In this document: positions 55,707-64,000 of the stretch, piece after piece
Position numbering within the stretch: the first letter of the stretch is position 1
How the letters are laid out: every line of letters begins with the position of its first letter
Assembly (NCBI GenBank): GCA_963825095.1
Contig: CAWGRV010000020.1
Location: 62,001 to 126,000 of the forward strand
From: Nitrosarchaeum sp963825095
GTDB lineage: Archaea > Thermoproteota > Nitrososphaeria > Nitrososphaerales > Nitrosopumilaceae
Reading direction: 5' to 3'
DNA: 64,000 nucleotides
The notes under the pieces: model-generated
Database searches by the model: none
What the model saw: only the letters and a program-made list of their open reading frames with translations
What the model was told of the DNA's origin: nothing
Program-made: the position numbers and the translations under genes

Positions 55707-56131
55707 GATAAATTCAAACTAAAACGCCCTTATTTTAACGGTTAGTCATTTTTCATTCGTATCATCCAATCCTTATAAAGAAAATCATTAATTTAGGCCA
55801 TTATAATCCAATTTGCGAAAAAATTTTTTTCAGTGTTTAATTCAATTTTTTCCATCTATAGAAATATCAGATTTTTCCCTTTAACCCATAACCGAATAAT
55901 TTTATGATCAAATAGGTTCTGATGTGAAGCCTTCCTGCAAAAGAATTCACAAAAACCTAAACTTTCAAAAAATTTAAATCAATTATTTCAATCTATGTGT
56001 GCTTTATTCTTGATTGGATGATTTACTTTATCCTATTAATCATTACTAAGTGTCATATTCTTACCAATTTGATTTTATCAACTTAACAATGTTAATGAAT
56101 CCTTATAATATGATAATTAAAAAAAATTTGG
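55707..56131. other. 425-base divergent intergenic region
   Basis: Very AT-rich spacer between the divergent uL16 and etfB genes. A TATA-like CTTATAATATG lies at about 56101-56111, near 25-30 bases before the etfB ATG, and CTTTATAAGG (reverse strand, near 55771) could serve uL16 with a leader. I see no ORF with protein-like composition. Confidence 0.5.
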
Positions 56132-57011
56132 ATGGCTCTTTTAAATTTGGCAGTCGTTGTCAAATTGGAACCAGATTTGTCTGCAGGAAGTATTAGTTAC
56201 AACCCTGATGGGACCCTTAACAGAAGTAAAACAAAAAATACATTAGGTCCTCATAGTAAAATCGCTGCTCAGGCTGCATTTTATGCAAAGGTCAAATATG
56301 GTGCTAAGATTTCCATTGGCACAATGAGTGGTCATGCAGCTAATAATGCCCTACAGATAGCTATGGAAACTTGTGATGCTGATGTTCTTCATCTGTATAA
56401 TGATCAAATTTTTGCAGGAGCAGATACTATAGGTACTGCCGAAGTCCTAAAAAATGGAATTGAAAAAATGGAGGGAAAAATGGATATTGTTTTTTCAGGC
56501 TATCGAGTCTACGGATGGAGAAACAGGTCAAGTCGGCCCCCAACTTGCATGGAAATTAGGATTTACATTTCTAGGTAATGTTATTAGTTATGATATCAAT
56601 TTAGAAAAAAGAACTATAATTGCAAAACGATTGATAAATTTAAGAGGCGTTCCAGAAATTATTCAAGAAATTGAAGCTCCTCTTCCAGTTTTTATCGCGA
56701 TTGATCCTTCATACAAATATCATTTCAATAATATCTCATTGAGATTATCTGCTGAAAAATATAAAACCGAAGCCTATGAACGGGCAAAAAATTACAAAGA
56801 ATATGTTCAAACCTTTAACTGTGAACAACTTGGTGCAGATAAAACACTAGTTGGACTGGTAGGTTCACCAACAATAGTATATGATGTACAACGTGTACCA
56901 AAAGGAAAAGCAATAAGAAATGCTAAGGTTTTGGATGGATCAAATCCAGATCATATTCGTCAAGTTGTTACAGCAATAAAAGAAGCACTTTCCGCCATGG
57001 TGATCAAATGA
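56132..57011 (+). CDS. etfB: Electron transfer flavoprotein subunit beta (one frameshift)
   Basis: FixA-type ETF subunit. LNLAVVVKLEPDLSAGSISYNPDGTLNRSKTKNTLGPHSKIAAQAAFYAK, then DADVLHLYNDQIFAGADTIGTAEVLKNGI; an extra G near 56502 breaks it before AIESTDGETGQVGPQLAWKLGFTFLGNVISY. C-terminus QVVTAIKEALSAMVIK. About 292 residues. Stop overlaps etfA in ATGA. ETF takes electrons from flavin dehydrogenases and passes them to the fused FixC-FixX enzyme downstream. Confidence 0.9.
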
Positions 57012-58198
57012 CAGAGGGAGATTATCGTCACGTTTATGTTGTTATAGAACATATTGATGGAAAACTACTGCCCGTAAGCCTTGAAATGCTAGGCGAAGCA
57101 CGAAGACTGTTTGACGACTTCAATAAGAGATATTCTGCCAAAGAAAAGGTTGTTGCAGTTGTTTTGGGACACGATATACAACACTTGACTAAAACATTGA
57201 TTGAACATGGAGCAGATTCAGTTGTAATAGTAGATCGTCCAGAACTACATGCCTTGATAAATAAAATCCACACCAAAGTTATTTGTCAAATTTGTTTGGA
57301 TATTGAAACCGCAGCAAAAATTGAACCCGCCTATTCCTTAGAATTTAAAAAACCACGATACATGTTCTTTGCAGCAGATGGTATCGGACGACATTTATCA
57401 TCCACAGTTTTAGCAGAATTAGATTCTGGACTTGCATCAGATGTAAATCAACTAATAATTTCTGATTTAGATATTAGCCATCCAATTAAAACAGCTGGTA
57501 AACATATAACTTACAAAAAAACATTGGAAATGTATAGAGTTGATTTTTCAGGATTTTTATGGACAACAATTCTCTGCCTTGATAATATCAACGAAAATCT
57601 TTCAGTAAGGGAATATTCGCCTCAATCATGCAACATTATTCCGGGCGCATTTGTACCAATACAACCAGATCCCAAAAGAAGTGGAACAATCATTAACTTT
57701 GAACCAAAAATTGATCAAAATGATCTCAAAATCAAAGTTTTGAGTCAAAAATTCATTGAAAGTGAAATTGATTTTGATAATTACAAAACTGTTGTAGGAT
57801 TTGGACGAGGAATACAAAATACTCCAGAAAAAAATATCAAACTTCTTGAGGAATTTGCTAAACAACTTAATGCTCAGGTAGGCATATCTTTACCTATTTC
57901 AAAAAATGTTTTTTCAGCCAGTCCAATTGTTAGTTCAACTTATATGATTCCAGGAAGAGTGATTGGAACTAGCGGTCGTAAAATAAGCCCAATGTTATAC
58001 ATTGCAGTTGGAATAAGTGGTGCAATGCAACATGTTGCTGGTATGGAAGATTCACAATTCATTATTTCAATAAATGAGGACGAAAATGCACCAATAAAAG
58101 ATGTATCTGATATTTTCCTCAAAGGTAAGATGGAAGATGTTATTCCACTATTGATGGCAGAGCTCAAAAATCAGCAGGTAATGATACAGGTAAAATAA
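57008..58198 (+). CDS. etfA: Electron transfer flavoprotein subunit alpha
   Basis: FixB-type subunit that binds the FAD exchanging electrons. 396 residues, intact: HVYVVIEHIDGKLLPVSLEMLGEARRL (N-terminal domain), VGFGRGIQNTPEKNIKLLEEFAKQLNAQVGIS and the FAD signature PGRVIGTSGRKISPMLYIAVGISGAMQHVAGMEDSQFIISINEDENAPIKDVSD. Followed one base later by the quinone oxidoreductase. Confidence 0.93.
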   Translation: MTEGDYRHVYVVIEHIDGKLLPVSLEMLGEARRLFDDFNKRYSAKEKVVAVVLGHDIQHLTKTLIEHGADSVVIVDRPELHALINKIHTKVICQICLDIETAAKIEPAYSLEFKKPRYMFFAADGIGRHLSSTVLAELDSGLASDVNQLIISDLDISHPIKTAGKHITYKKTLEMYRVDFSGFLWTTILCLDNINENLSVREYSPQSCNIIPGAFVPIQPDPKRSGTIINFEPKIDQNDLKIKVLSQKFIESEIDFDNYKTVVGFGRGIQNTPEKNIKLLEEFAKQLNAQVGISLPISKNVFSASPIVSSTYMIPGRVIGTSGRKISPMLYIAVGISGAMQHVAGMEDSQFIISINEDENAPIKDVSDIFLKGKMEDVIPLLMAELKNQQVMIQVK

Positions 58199-58199
58199 A

Positions 58200-60042
58200 T
58201 TGGAACAATATGATGTGGCAATAATTGGTGGCGGTTCGGCTGGACTAGCTGCTCTAAAGAGACTATCTGACCTTGGGAAACAAGCAATTCTCCTAGAAGC
58301 TGGAAGTAGGATTGGATCTAAAAATATCTCTGGTGGAATTCTCTACTCAAAAAAACCAAAAAAAGGAAAAGTAACTAATGTTGAAGATCTCTATACAAAT
58401 TTCTTAGATGATGCCCCATTTGAAAGAAAAATTACAAAATATATTCTTCACTCTACCTCCAAAAATAAAATTCATTCTATAGATCTTACTACAGCTCACG
58501 ATTACCAATCTAATTTTGGTTGTTCAGTCTTGATGACTAAACTTAATTTTTGGTTTGCAAAACAAGCTACTGAAATAGCCCAAAAAATTGGTGGAGGAAT
58601 AATTCCTGGGATTCATGTCAAATCAATCACGTGGAACGATAAAGGAAGAGCAATTATACAAACTGATGAGCTTGATGAATTTGAAGTCAAAGCAATTATT
58701 GCAGCAGACGGTGTAAATTCCGAAATTGCAGAAATGGTTGGGGCTAGATCAAAATTTACTTCTGCACAATTATATCAAGGAGTTAAAGTTATCGTAAAAC
58801 TTCCAGAAAAAATAATTAACGAACGATTTGGCGTAAATTCTGCTGAAGGTGCTGCACATCTATTTGCTGGTGATATAACATTAAATCATATTGGAGGTGG
58901 TTTTCTTTATACTAATCATGATACATTATCTATAGGAGCTGTCTATCATTTGGATTCTTTGTTAAAAAATCCAACCGAACCTTACACATTGATTGATAAT
59001 TTGTTAAATAATCCAATGATAAGCGAATTCATTAAAGATAAAGTTCCAATTGTAAAAAATATTGATAAGAATTTATCACAAGAAGAACAATTGAAAACAC
59101 GATTTGATGTAGCTGAAATTAATCAAAGATTGGAATGATGTTAGAGGATATTACTTGACTTCTGCATGTGAAGATCCTGATGGGATGAAAACAAGATTAG
59201 ATTCTCTTGAAGAACAAATGTCCGAAAAATTTGGAATGACTTTTGGAATTAGTCATGTTGAATCAGAATATGGTGCAAAGTTAATTCCAGATGGAAAACG
59301 ATGTAGAATGGAAAAACCATTTTTTAAGAACATTTTATTTGTCGGCGACGCTGCTGGAAGAGGAATTTTTATTGGTCCTCGAATTGAAGGATTAAACGTA
59401 GGCATAGACGATGGAGTGAGGGCAGCTAATGCAATAGCAAGAGCTCTTGACAAGGATGATTTTTCTGAAAAATATCTGGGAGAATACTACTCTCAATTAG
59501 TAAATGAAAGTCCATATACGATGGATATGGTGCAAATTGATAAGGATTATTTAAAAATATTTCTTGATGCGACAAAAAACATCCCTTCAGATATTATTGG
59601 TTCACGTTATGGTCCAATTTTAAAAATAATGTCAAATGATACTTTTAGAGGAATTACCGTAAAATTTGCAAATATTCTTGGTTATGACAAACTTTTGTCC
59701 CTGATTGAAACAGAAGATACATACGTAAAAATTCCGATACAACTTGCAGAACGACTAGGACAAATCGAATCTACATCATATTCCCCCAAGATCACTCCTA
59801 TTGGTGATCGTATTTCTAAATTAAATTACAATGATGATCATATTTCTCACATTAAACTATCAAATACTGAAACCCCATTTTTGAACAAGATGGTTATGTT
59901 ATGCCCTGCAAAATGTTATGCTAAAGAAGGTGAAAAAATAATTTTGCAATATGAAGGATGTTTAGATTGCGGGACATGTTCACAAGAAACAGAATGGCAA
60001 CATCCACGTGGTGAAAAAGGTATTCATTATAGATACGGATAA
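58200..60042 (+). CDS. fixC: ETF-quinone oxidoreductase with fused ferredoxin domain, FixC-FixX (one frameshift)
   Basis: Passes ETF electrons to quinone. Residues 1-555 are FixC: FAD motif DVAIIGGGSAGLAALKRLSDLG, GSRIGSKNISGGILYSKK, and NILFVGDAAGRGIFIGPRIEGLNVGIDDGVRAANAIARAL. An extra T near 59134 is needed between EINQR and WNDVRGYYLTSACEDP. The last 60 residues (TPFLNKMVMLCPAKCYAKEGEKIILQYEGCLDCGTCSQETEWQHPRGEKGIHYRYG) are a FixX-type ferredoxin that bacteria encode separately. About 613 residues. TTG start. Confidence 0.9.
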
Positions 60043-60074
60043 TTTTTTTTATTCGCTTGAATTTCTAAAGACCT

Positions 60075-60443
60075 TTACTTTAGAACAGGATTTTCCTTTA
60101 TTAGTCCTTGAATTTGTTCAATTACTAATTTGTAGTCTGTGTTTGGTTCAATACTAACTCGCAAATATTTTTGTTCACTAAGCGAAAACGTCAATAATAT
60201 TGCTTTATCATACTTAACCATAGCATATTCTGAATCTCCTAACTGATTATGAAACATTTTGTATGTTTCCCATCGTCGTATGTCGTAGCGTACTGAATTC
60301 TGCATTTCATCTCTACTTAGATGTGGTATGACCCCTGGTTGCACACCATCTACAATTTTTTCAAAATTAGAATTGTATAATCCAACAAATCTTACTGTTG
60401 GATCCAGCTTCAAAACTTCTGTCAAAAATGCACAATGTTCCAC
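60075..60443 (-). CDS. DUF6659-like thaumarchaeal protein, 122 aa
   Basis: Soluble small protein: VRFVGLYNSNFEKIVDGVQPGVIPHLSRDEMQNSVRYDIRRWETYKMFHNQLGDSEYAMVKYDKAILLTFSLSEQKYLRVSIEPNTDYKLVIEQIQGLI. The pattern RFVGxYN, sRDE.Q.S, RW and LG...YAMV.Y recalls a family widespread in ammonia-oxidising archaea (DUF6659, roadblock-like fold by layout); name given from memory. Start GTG 60443, six bases from the palindrome ACGTATACGT. Confidence 0.6.
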   Translation of the reverse strand: MEHCAFLTEVLKLDPTVRFVGLYNSNFEKIVDGVQPGVIPHLSRDEMQNSVRYDIRRWETYKMFHNQLGDSEYAMVKYDKAILLTFSLSEQKYLRVSIEPNTDYKLVIEQIQGLIKENPVLK

Positions 60444-60874
60444 TAGTTTACGTATACGTTATCGTATTTTAATTATTTGTTGATTCACAATTTTGAAAAA
60501 ATCATTCATGTTTAATTACTCAGCTAAATTCATATATTTTATTAAAAAATTAATGACATTCCAAATTAGATGGAGACTAATAATAAATAAAGTGCGATTA
60601 CTGATGTAAATATTATAAATTCCATAATTGTTTACTATACAATCGTAGATTCAGAATCATGAATATTGGATCCTAATATTTTATTGATTCCTTATAAATG
60701 AAATATAATTCGAATTTACCTTAATGAAAATATGTTGCCTGCAGTATTATTCAAAGTAAATTCTTGAAATAATTAGAGTATTGAGACTATTTTTTCTAAA
60801 ATCTCAATACAAGAATAATTAAAAACTATTGATTTTGGTCAACATAAATATGGAAAACAAATGAATTTCTCTTT
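60444..60874. other. 431-base intergenic region with a small palindrome
   Basis: AT-rich spacer between two divergent genes. It holds the palindrome ACGTATACGT at 60450-60459, next to the minus-strand gene start, and a 19-residue hydrophobic frame (60566-60625, minus) that I do not call a gene. No other protein-like ORF or repeat seen. Confidence 0.5.
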
Positions 60875-61438
60875 ATGGAAGAAACCCCTTTGGTAAAAGG
60901 CGAATTAATCCATGACCGAATCTGTATTTCCGATAAAGAAATGATTCATGAACTTGAAATCAAAGGATACGGAGACCTTGAACAAGAAAAGTTATTCTTA
61001 AAGCCATTTGAATCTCTTTATTTGTTATTTTCTGATAAGTTAATCCTACAAAAAGGCAAGAAAAAATTTAATTTTGATGATCTATTGAACATCTTTCAAA
61101 AAAATGATTCTGAAACTCTAACAAAATTTTTGATATATAGGGATTTGCGAACTCGAGGTTATGTAGTAAAAGATGGATTCGGATTTGGTTCTGATTTTAG
61201 AGTTTATGAGAGAGGTCAATTTGGAGAAAAGGCTGCAAAATTTTTAATTTTTGGTCTCAACGAAGGCCAACAAGAAAAAATGGGAAATCTCCAGAAAACA
61301 ATTGAACAAATTACACAAATGGGAAAAGAACCAGTAATAGCTGTTATTGAAAGACGTGGTGAAGTAATCTATTATAAAATAAATCGCATGAATTTTTATG
61401 AGAACAAATCAAGAATAGACAATGTGCTTGAACTTTAA
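60875..61438 (+). CDS. endA: tRNA-splicing endonuclease subunit without catalytic His (structural-type)
   Basis: Archaeal EndA family. N-terminal domain (residues 1-85), then the catalytic-type domain FLIYRDLRTRGYVVKDGFGFGSDFRVYERGQFGEKAAKFLIFGL and PVIAVIERRGEVIYYKINRMNF. The catalytic Tyr (FRVYERG) and the Lys before PVIAVIE are kept, but the His expected about ten residues after the Tyr (EHSxYLV in active relatives) is Ala (EKAAKFLI). This suits the non-catalytic partner of a heterotetramer. 187 residues, intact, ATG start. Confidence 0.85.
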   Translation: MEETPLVKGELIHDRICISDKEMIHELEIKGYGDLEQEKLFLKPFESLYLLFSDKLILQKGKKKFNFDDLLNIFQKNDSETLTKFLIYRDLRTRGYVVKDGFGFGSDFRVYERGQFGEKAAKFLIFGLNEGQQEKMGNLQKTIEQITQMGKEPVIAVIERRGEVIYYKINRMNFYENKSRIDNVLEL

Positions 61439-62091
61439 CCGTTGAAAATCCACTCGGATGAATATTTTAACAAATTATTTTTTTCTGCTTCCATAAAATC
61501 GTACACTTGAACGTATTTTGTTTTATTTTTCCACAGATCATCAAAATCCTTTATTTTTCTTTCTACTCTTGATTTGTCATTCCATGAAGTAAAAACATCC
61601 ACTGATTCAAAGTCACGCGTATTAGTTGAGAGCGATGATGATGTTCCAGTAAAAGCAACTGCATCATCATTTTCATCTTTAAATATTCCAATTCTCTCAG
61701 AGAATAAATTAGTGATATCCTCTGAATTTGTAATTGCAATTTTTAATTCGATTTGACCATTATTAATAAAATCTTGTAGTTTCTTTATTTTACTGTCTCT
61801 GATTAGTTTTACATCAAAGCGCCTAGTGTTTTTTTCTGAAAAAAGTTTTGTTAATATACTAAGATCTGATATCTTGAATCTATTTCCAGTGATCATTCTT
61901 AATTTTGCTTTCCCTGTAGTAAAATTATCAAAACCCATAGATATGCTGGCTAAACTACGAATAGATAGAAAATCTACGCATCTATCATATTCTATACAAT
62001 TACTAAGACACGGAAAAAAAAACTCTGCTACTACATCGTTTCTATCTGAACGATATTCTTCTTCAAAATTGATGTTTCGTAAACCCAACAA
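61435..62091 (-). CDS. PLD-like domain protein, stand-alone (218 aa)
   Basis: Resembles the N-terminal phospholipase-D-like domain found fused to helicases (LRNINFEEEYRSDRNDVVAEFFFPCLSNCIEYDRCVDFLSIRSLASI; AFTGTSSSLSTNTRDFESVDVFTSWNDKSRVERKIKDFDDLWKN), where the second half is like the degenerate HKD motif region. No canonical HxK pair is visible, so catalysis is doubtful. No helicase follows on the minus strand, so it is either a stand-alone protein or a remnant. Converges with endA, overlapping by four bases. Confidence 0.55.
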   Translation of the reverse strand: MLGLRNINFEEEYRSDRNDVVAEFFFPCLSNCIEYDRCVDFLSIRSLASISMGFDNFTTGKAKLRMITGNRFKISDLSILTKLFSEKNTRRFDVKLIRDSKIKKLQDFINNGQIELKIAITNSEDITNLFSERIGIFKDENDDAVAFTGTSSSLSTNTRDFESVDVFTSWNDKSRVERKIKDFDDLWKNKTKYVQVYDFMEAEKNNLLKYSSEWIFNG

Positions 62092-62227
62092 TTTTTTATT
62101 ATTTTTTTATTATTTAAAGAAACAACGATTTCAGTATGATAATATGTGTGAAAAAATATTTTAAGTTTTGATTATGCTTGATTATTATGAATATTTTAAT
62201 TATTTAGATAGAAACATCTATCATAAA

Positions 62228-62560
62228 CTATGCTAAAAAAATTCCATGTGCTCTTTCATGAGCCATTAATTCTTCCTCATACATAACAAATCCACATATG
62301 GTACATCTTACAAATCCAAAGCCTTCTATTGGAACCTTTGTAGCAATAATCAGAACATCTTTTTCTGAAGGAATGACTTGCAATTCATTGATTTTTCCTG
62401 TCTGTTTTAGAAATAAATCTAAAGCATCCTTGGTTAGTTTTTTATCATTTGATGTGATTATGCCATTAGATTCCTTGGTTACCTGAAAATCCCTTATCAT
62501 TAGATATTTTACAAGTTCCTCTGATAATTTTTCATCAAAAGCGCAATCTATGATCATCAC
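62228..62560 (-). CDS. Hypothetical protein with C-terminal C2H2 finger, 110 aa
   Basis: N-terminal 75 residues form an alpha/beta domain (LSEELVKYLMIRDFQVTKESNGIITSNDKKLTKDALDLFLKQTG). C-terminal zinc finger VRCTICGFVMYEEELMAHERAHGIF, Cys-x2-Cys-x11-His-x3-His, a form common in thaumarchaeal genomes. Intact; about 137 bases upstream of, and in the same direction as, the PLD-like gene. Confidence 0.7.
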   Translation of the reverse strand: MMIIDCAFDEKLSEELVKYLMIRDFQVTKESNGIITSNDKKLTKDALDLFLKQTGKINELQVIPSEKDVLIIATKVPIEGFGFVRCTICGFVMYEEELMAHERAHGIFLA

Positions 62561-62672
62561 ACTAGAACAACATATCTTGATCTGTACTAATATACCGTAT
62601 TCTGAAATGATCCGATCTAATTAACAAAATCATTTTTAAAATGTTATTAATCTAGAAGTCCAATAGATTCTC

Positions 62673-63134
62673 ATGAAAGTAGTAAATGCACTTCCTGGAT
62701 TTGGACCTGACTTGTCAGAACAACAAGTAAAAAATTTCCTTGAAAACTCAAAACTAAATCTCCAGATTGCAACAATTGATTCTAAAGGCGATCCAAACAT
62801 ACATCCTGTATGGTATCTATATGAAAACGAAAAGTTGTATGTTGCTACACCAAAAAAATCAAAAAAGGCACAAAACGCACTCAAACATAATCTGATTTAC
62901 TATTCTATTGACGATGAGAAAATGCCATATAAAGGAGTAAAGGGAAAAGGAACTATCCATCTTCTAGATGATATTAAAACTAATCTCATGATTGGAGAAA
63001 AAATAATTCTAAAGTACACTGGAAGTTTAGAGAGTGATATTGGGAAATTTATCATTGAACAAATAAAAAATGGAAATGAAACAATTATGGAAATTACACC
63101 AAAATTTTACTCTGCTTGGTCATTTGGTAATTGA
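62673..63134 (+). CDS. Pyridoxamine 5'-phosphate oxidase-like (FMN/F420 split-barrel) protein
   Basis: Split-barrel flavoprotein family: NLQIATIDSKGDPNIHPVWYLYENEKLYVATPKKSKKAQNALKHNLIYYSIDDEKMPYKGVKGKGTIHLL. Members bind FMN, F420 or haem. The organism has F420 synthesis (cofE at 31693), so an F420-dependent reductase is possible but not shown. 153 residues, intact, ATG start; overlaps the VOC gene by four bases. Confidence 0.8.
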   Translation: MKVVNALPGFGPDLSEQQVKNFLENSKLNLQIATIDSKGDPNIHPVWYLYENEKLYVATPKKSKKAQNALKHNLIYYSIDDEKMPYKGVKGKGTIHLLDDIKTNLMIGEKIILKYTGSLESDIGKFIIEQIKNGNETIMEITPKFYSAWSFGN

Positions 63135-63518
63135 TATTGTATAAAATCTTGAAAGCTACTTCAATGGATCATGTTAATATGACAGTTAAAAATTTGGAAC
63201 AAAGTGTAGAGTTTTACAAAAAACTATTTGGTTTTGAAATTAAAAAAGAACAACCGGAGTTTAAATCAAAAATAATAGGCAATGACAGCATCAAACTTTG
63301 TCTCTATGAGGATCCTGAGATGAAACCTGAAGGGGGAATCGCACATTTCGGTTTTAATATTGAAAACTTTGATGAAATAATTGAAACTTGTAAATCACTT
63401 GATATTGAAATTCTTTACGATGGTTATATTCAATTTGAAAAATCAAAGTCAGTTTACATCCAAGAATCCTAGCGGTTATGATATTGAGCTAAGCGAAATT
63501 CTCGGAGGAGGACTATGA
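63131..63518 (+). CDS. VOC-superfamily (glyoxalase-type) protein (one frameshift at the end)
   Basis: Metal-dependent lyase/dioxygenase fold. MDHVNMTVKNLEQSVEFYKKLFGFEIKKEQ contains the first metal-ligand His; IAHFGFNIENFDEI and, after an extra base near 63462, SVYIQDPSGYDIELSEILGGGL complete the domain. ATG 63164 is the likely start, with TTG 63131 an alternative that overlaps the preceding stop. About 117-128 residues. Substrate unknown. Confidence 0.8.
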
Positions 63519-63639
63519 ATAACTTTTACAATCAATATTATCCAGAATATTTGAAATGCCCTAAGAAATTATAAGAAAACTCTGATTCACTACGAAATGA
63601 TCAAATACTCCATACGAAGCATTCCGAATTTTGATTAAT

Positions 63640-64000
63640 TCAAACCCATGTAAAGATCATAATAATAATAGAAAATCCCATTATTGCAACAGTTACCCAT
63701 CCTAAAACATTAGATAATCTTCGATTGGTATGAGTGTGTAGTATTTTTTTGTCATTTGCAACCTTGATGACTGCGATAAGTAAAGGAACTGCAATTATTC
63801 CATTAATTATGGCAGTATAATACAACGCTCTAATTGGATCCAATCCCATAAAATTAATCCATAAGCCAACCACTGTAGAAGAAGCTATGATCAAATAGAA
63901 TGATTTTGCTTCTTTGAATTTCTTACTTAGTCCTTGTTTCCAACCAAATCCTTCAGATAATGCATATGCTGAAGAGCCAGAAAGTATTGGTATTGCCAAC
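63640..64000 (-). CDS. Nramp-family divalent metal transporter (partial, N-terminus off the right edge)
   Basis: The C-terminal 120 residues of a membrane protein: LSGSSAYALSEGFGWKQGLSKKFKEAKSFYLIIASSTVVGLWINFMGLDPIRALYYTAIINGIIAVPLLIAVIKVANDKKILHTHTNRRLSN and a last helix. SAYALSE...W and the DP.RAL....INGI pattern are typical of Nramp-related Mn/Fe (or Mg) transporters. The first Met seen is not the true start. Confidence 0.75.
   Translation of the reverse strand, partial: LAIPILSGSSAYALSEGFGWKQGLSKKFKEAKSFYLIIASSTVVGLWINFMGLDPIRALYYTAIINGIIAVPLLIAVIKVANDKKILHTHTNRRLSNVLGWVTVAIMGFSIIIMIFTWV

Noticed and set aside
60566..60625. 19-residue hydrophobic reading frame (minus strand) in the gap at 60.4-60.9 kb
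   Set aside because: Too short and AT-driven; any AT-rich spacer yields such Ile/Leu/Phe frames.
61435..62560. PLD-like gene and C2H2 gene as a two-gene defence system
   Set aside because: They point the same way but have no helicase, nuclease motif, toxin-like gene or mobile element around them; the evidence is too thin.

Overview
The window is archaeal chromosomal DNA, AT-rich (roughly two thirds A+T), and best fits a marine-type ammonia-oxidising archaeon (Nitrososphaerota, Nitrosopumilus-like). Reasons: archaeal translation, secretion and exosome operons (uL1/uL11/P0, uS5-uL30-uL15-SecY, SBDS-Rrp4-Rrp41-Rrp42-eL37-Pcc1-prefoldin), Spt5, D-Tyr deacylase DtdA, adenylate and cytidylate kinases of archaeal type, F420 ligase CofE, an acidic-linker blue copper protein, many TTG starts with TTGA or ATGA stop/start overlaps, and tiny zinc-finger proteins. 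No amo genes are present, so ammonia oxidation is inference from relatives.

Layout. 1-8.7 kb: partial alaS, P1 stalk protein, TRIC-like channel, then a mostly minus-strand ribosomal/secretion cluster (P0, uL1, uL11, Spt5, SecE) with an Lrp regulator placed inside it in opposite orientation, DtdA, MGMT, eL19, eL32. 8.8-13.2 kb: ATP-type PEP carboxykinase, membrane-anchored subtilase, superoxide dismutase. 13.4-22.6 kb: prefoldin alpha, FtsY with a repeat tail, ArgF, uL18, uS5 (Gly/Arg repeat N-terminus), uL30, uL15, SecY, adenylate kinase, DUF106 insertase, cytidylate kinase, Cbf5. 22.6-36.3 kb: tRNA-Ser with a small intron, FAD and NAD dehydrogenases, 2-oxoacid:ferredoxin oxidoreductase, CofE, and two adjacent isopropylmalate isomerase pairs of different family types. 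36.3-45.8 kb: nucleotidyltransferase, uS9-uL13-eL18-Rpo3, blue copper protein, exosome superoperon, XPF nuclease, Nob1, NAD kinase. 45.8-53 kb: a cluster of Cys-rich microproteins, rhodanese, a 7Fe/zinc-type ferredoxin with a long N-terminal domain, a processive glycosyltransferase, a coiled-coil protein with an internal duplication, and a 35-residue zinc-finger gene under a strong palindrome. 53-64 kb: CPA2 antiporter, tRNA-Gly, uL16, electron-transfer flavoprotein cluster with a fused FixC-FixX, a tRNA-splicing-endonuclease subunit lacking the catalytic His, a lone PLD-like domain protein, a C2H2 protein, FMN-split-barrel and VOC proteins, partial Nramp transporter.

A striking overall property is that more than 20 essential genes are interrupted by one-base indels, often in homopolymer runs, densest at 3.4-4.5 kb and 14.7-20.4 kb. 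These are most simply sequencing/assembly errors. I give whole-gene coordinates across the breaks and say so in each entry. I did not find a convincing new multi-gene defence or mobile system. The most interesting leads are the zinc microprotein set, the palindromic operator candidate at 52.8 kb, the FtsY and uS5 repeat extensions, the paired leuCD operons, and the structured region before the blue copper gene.
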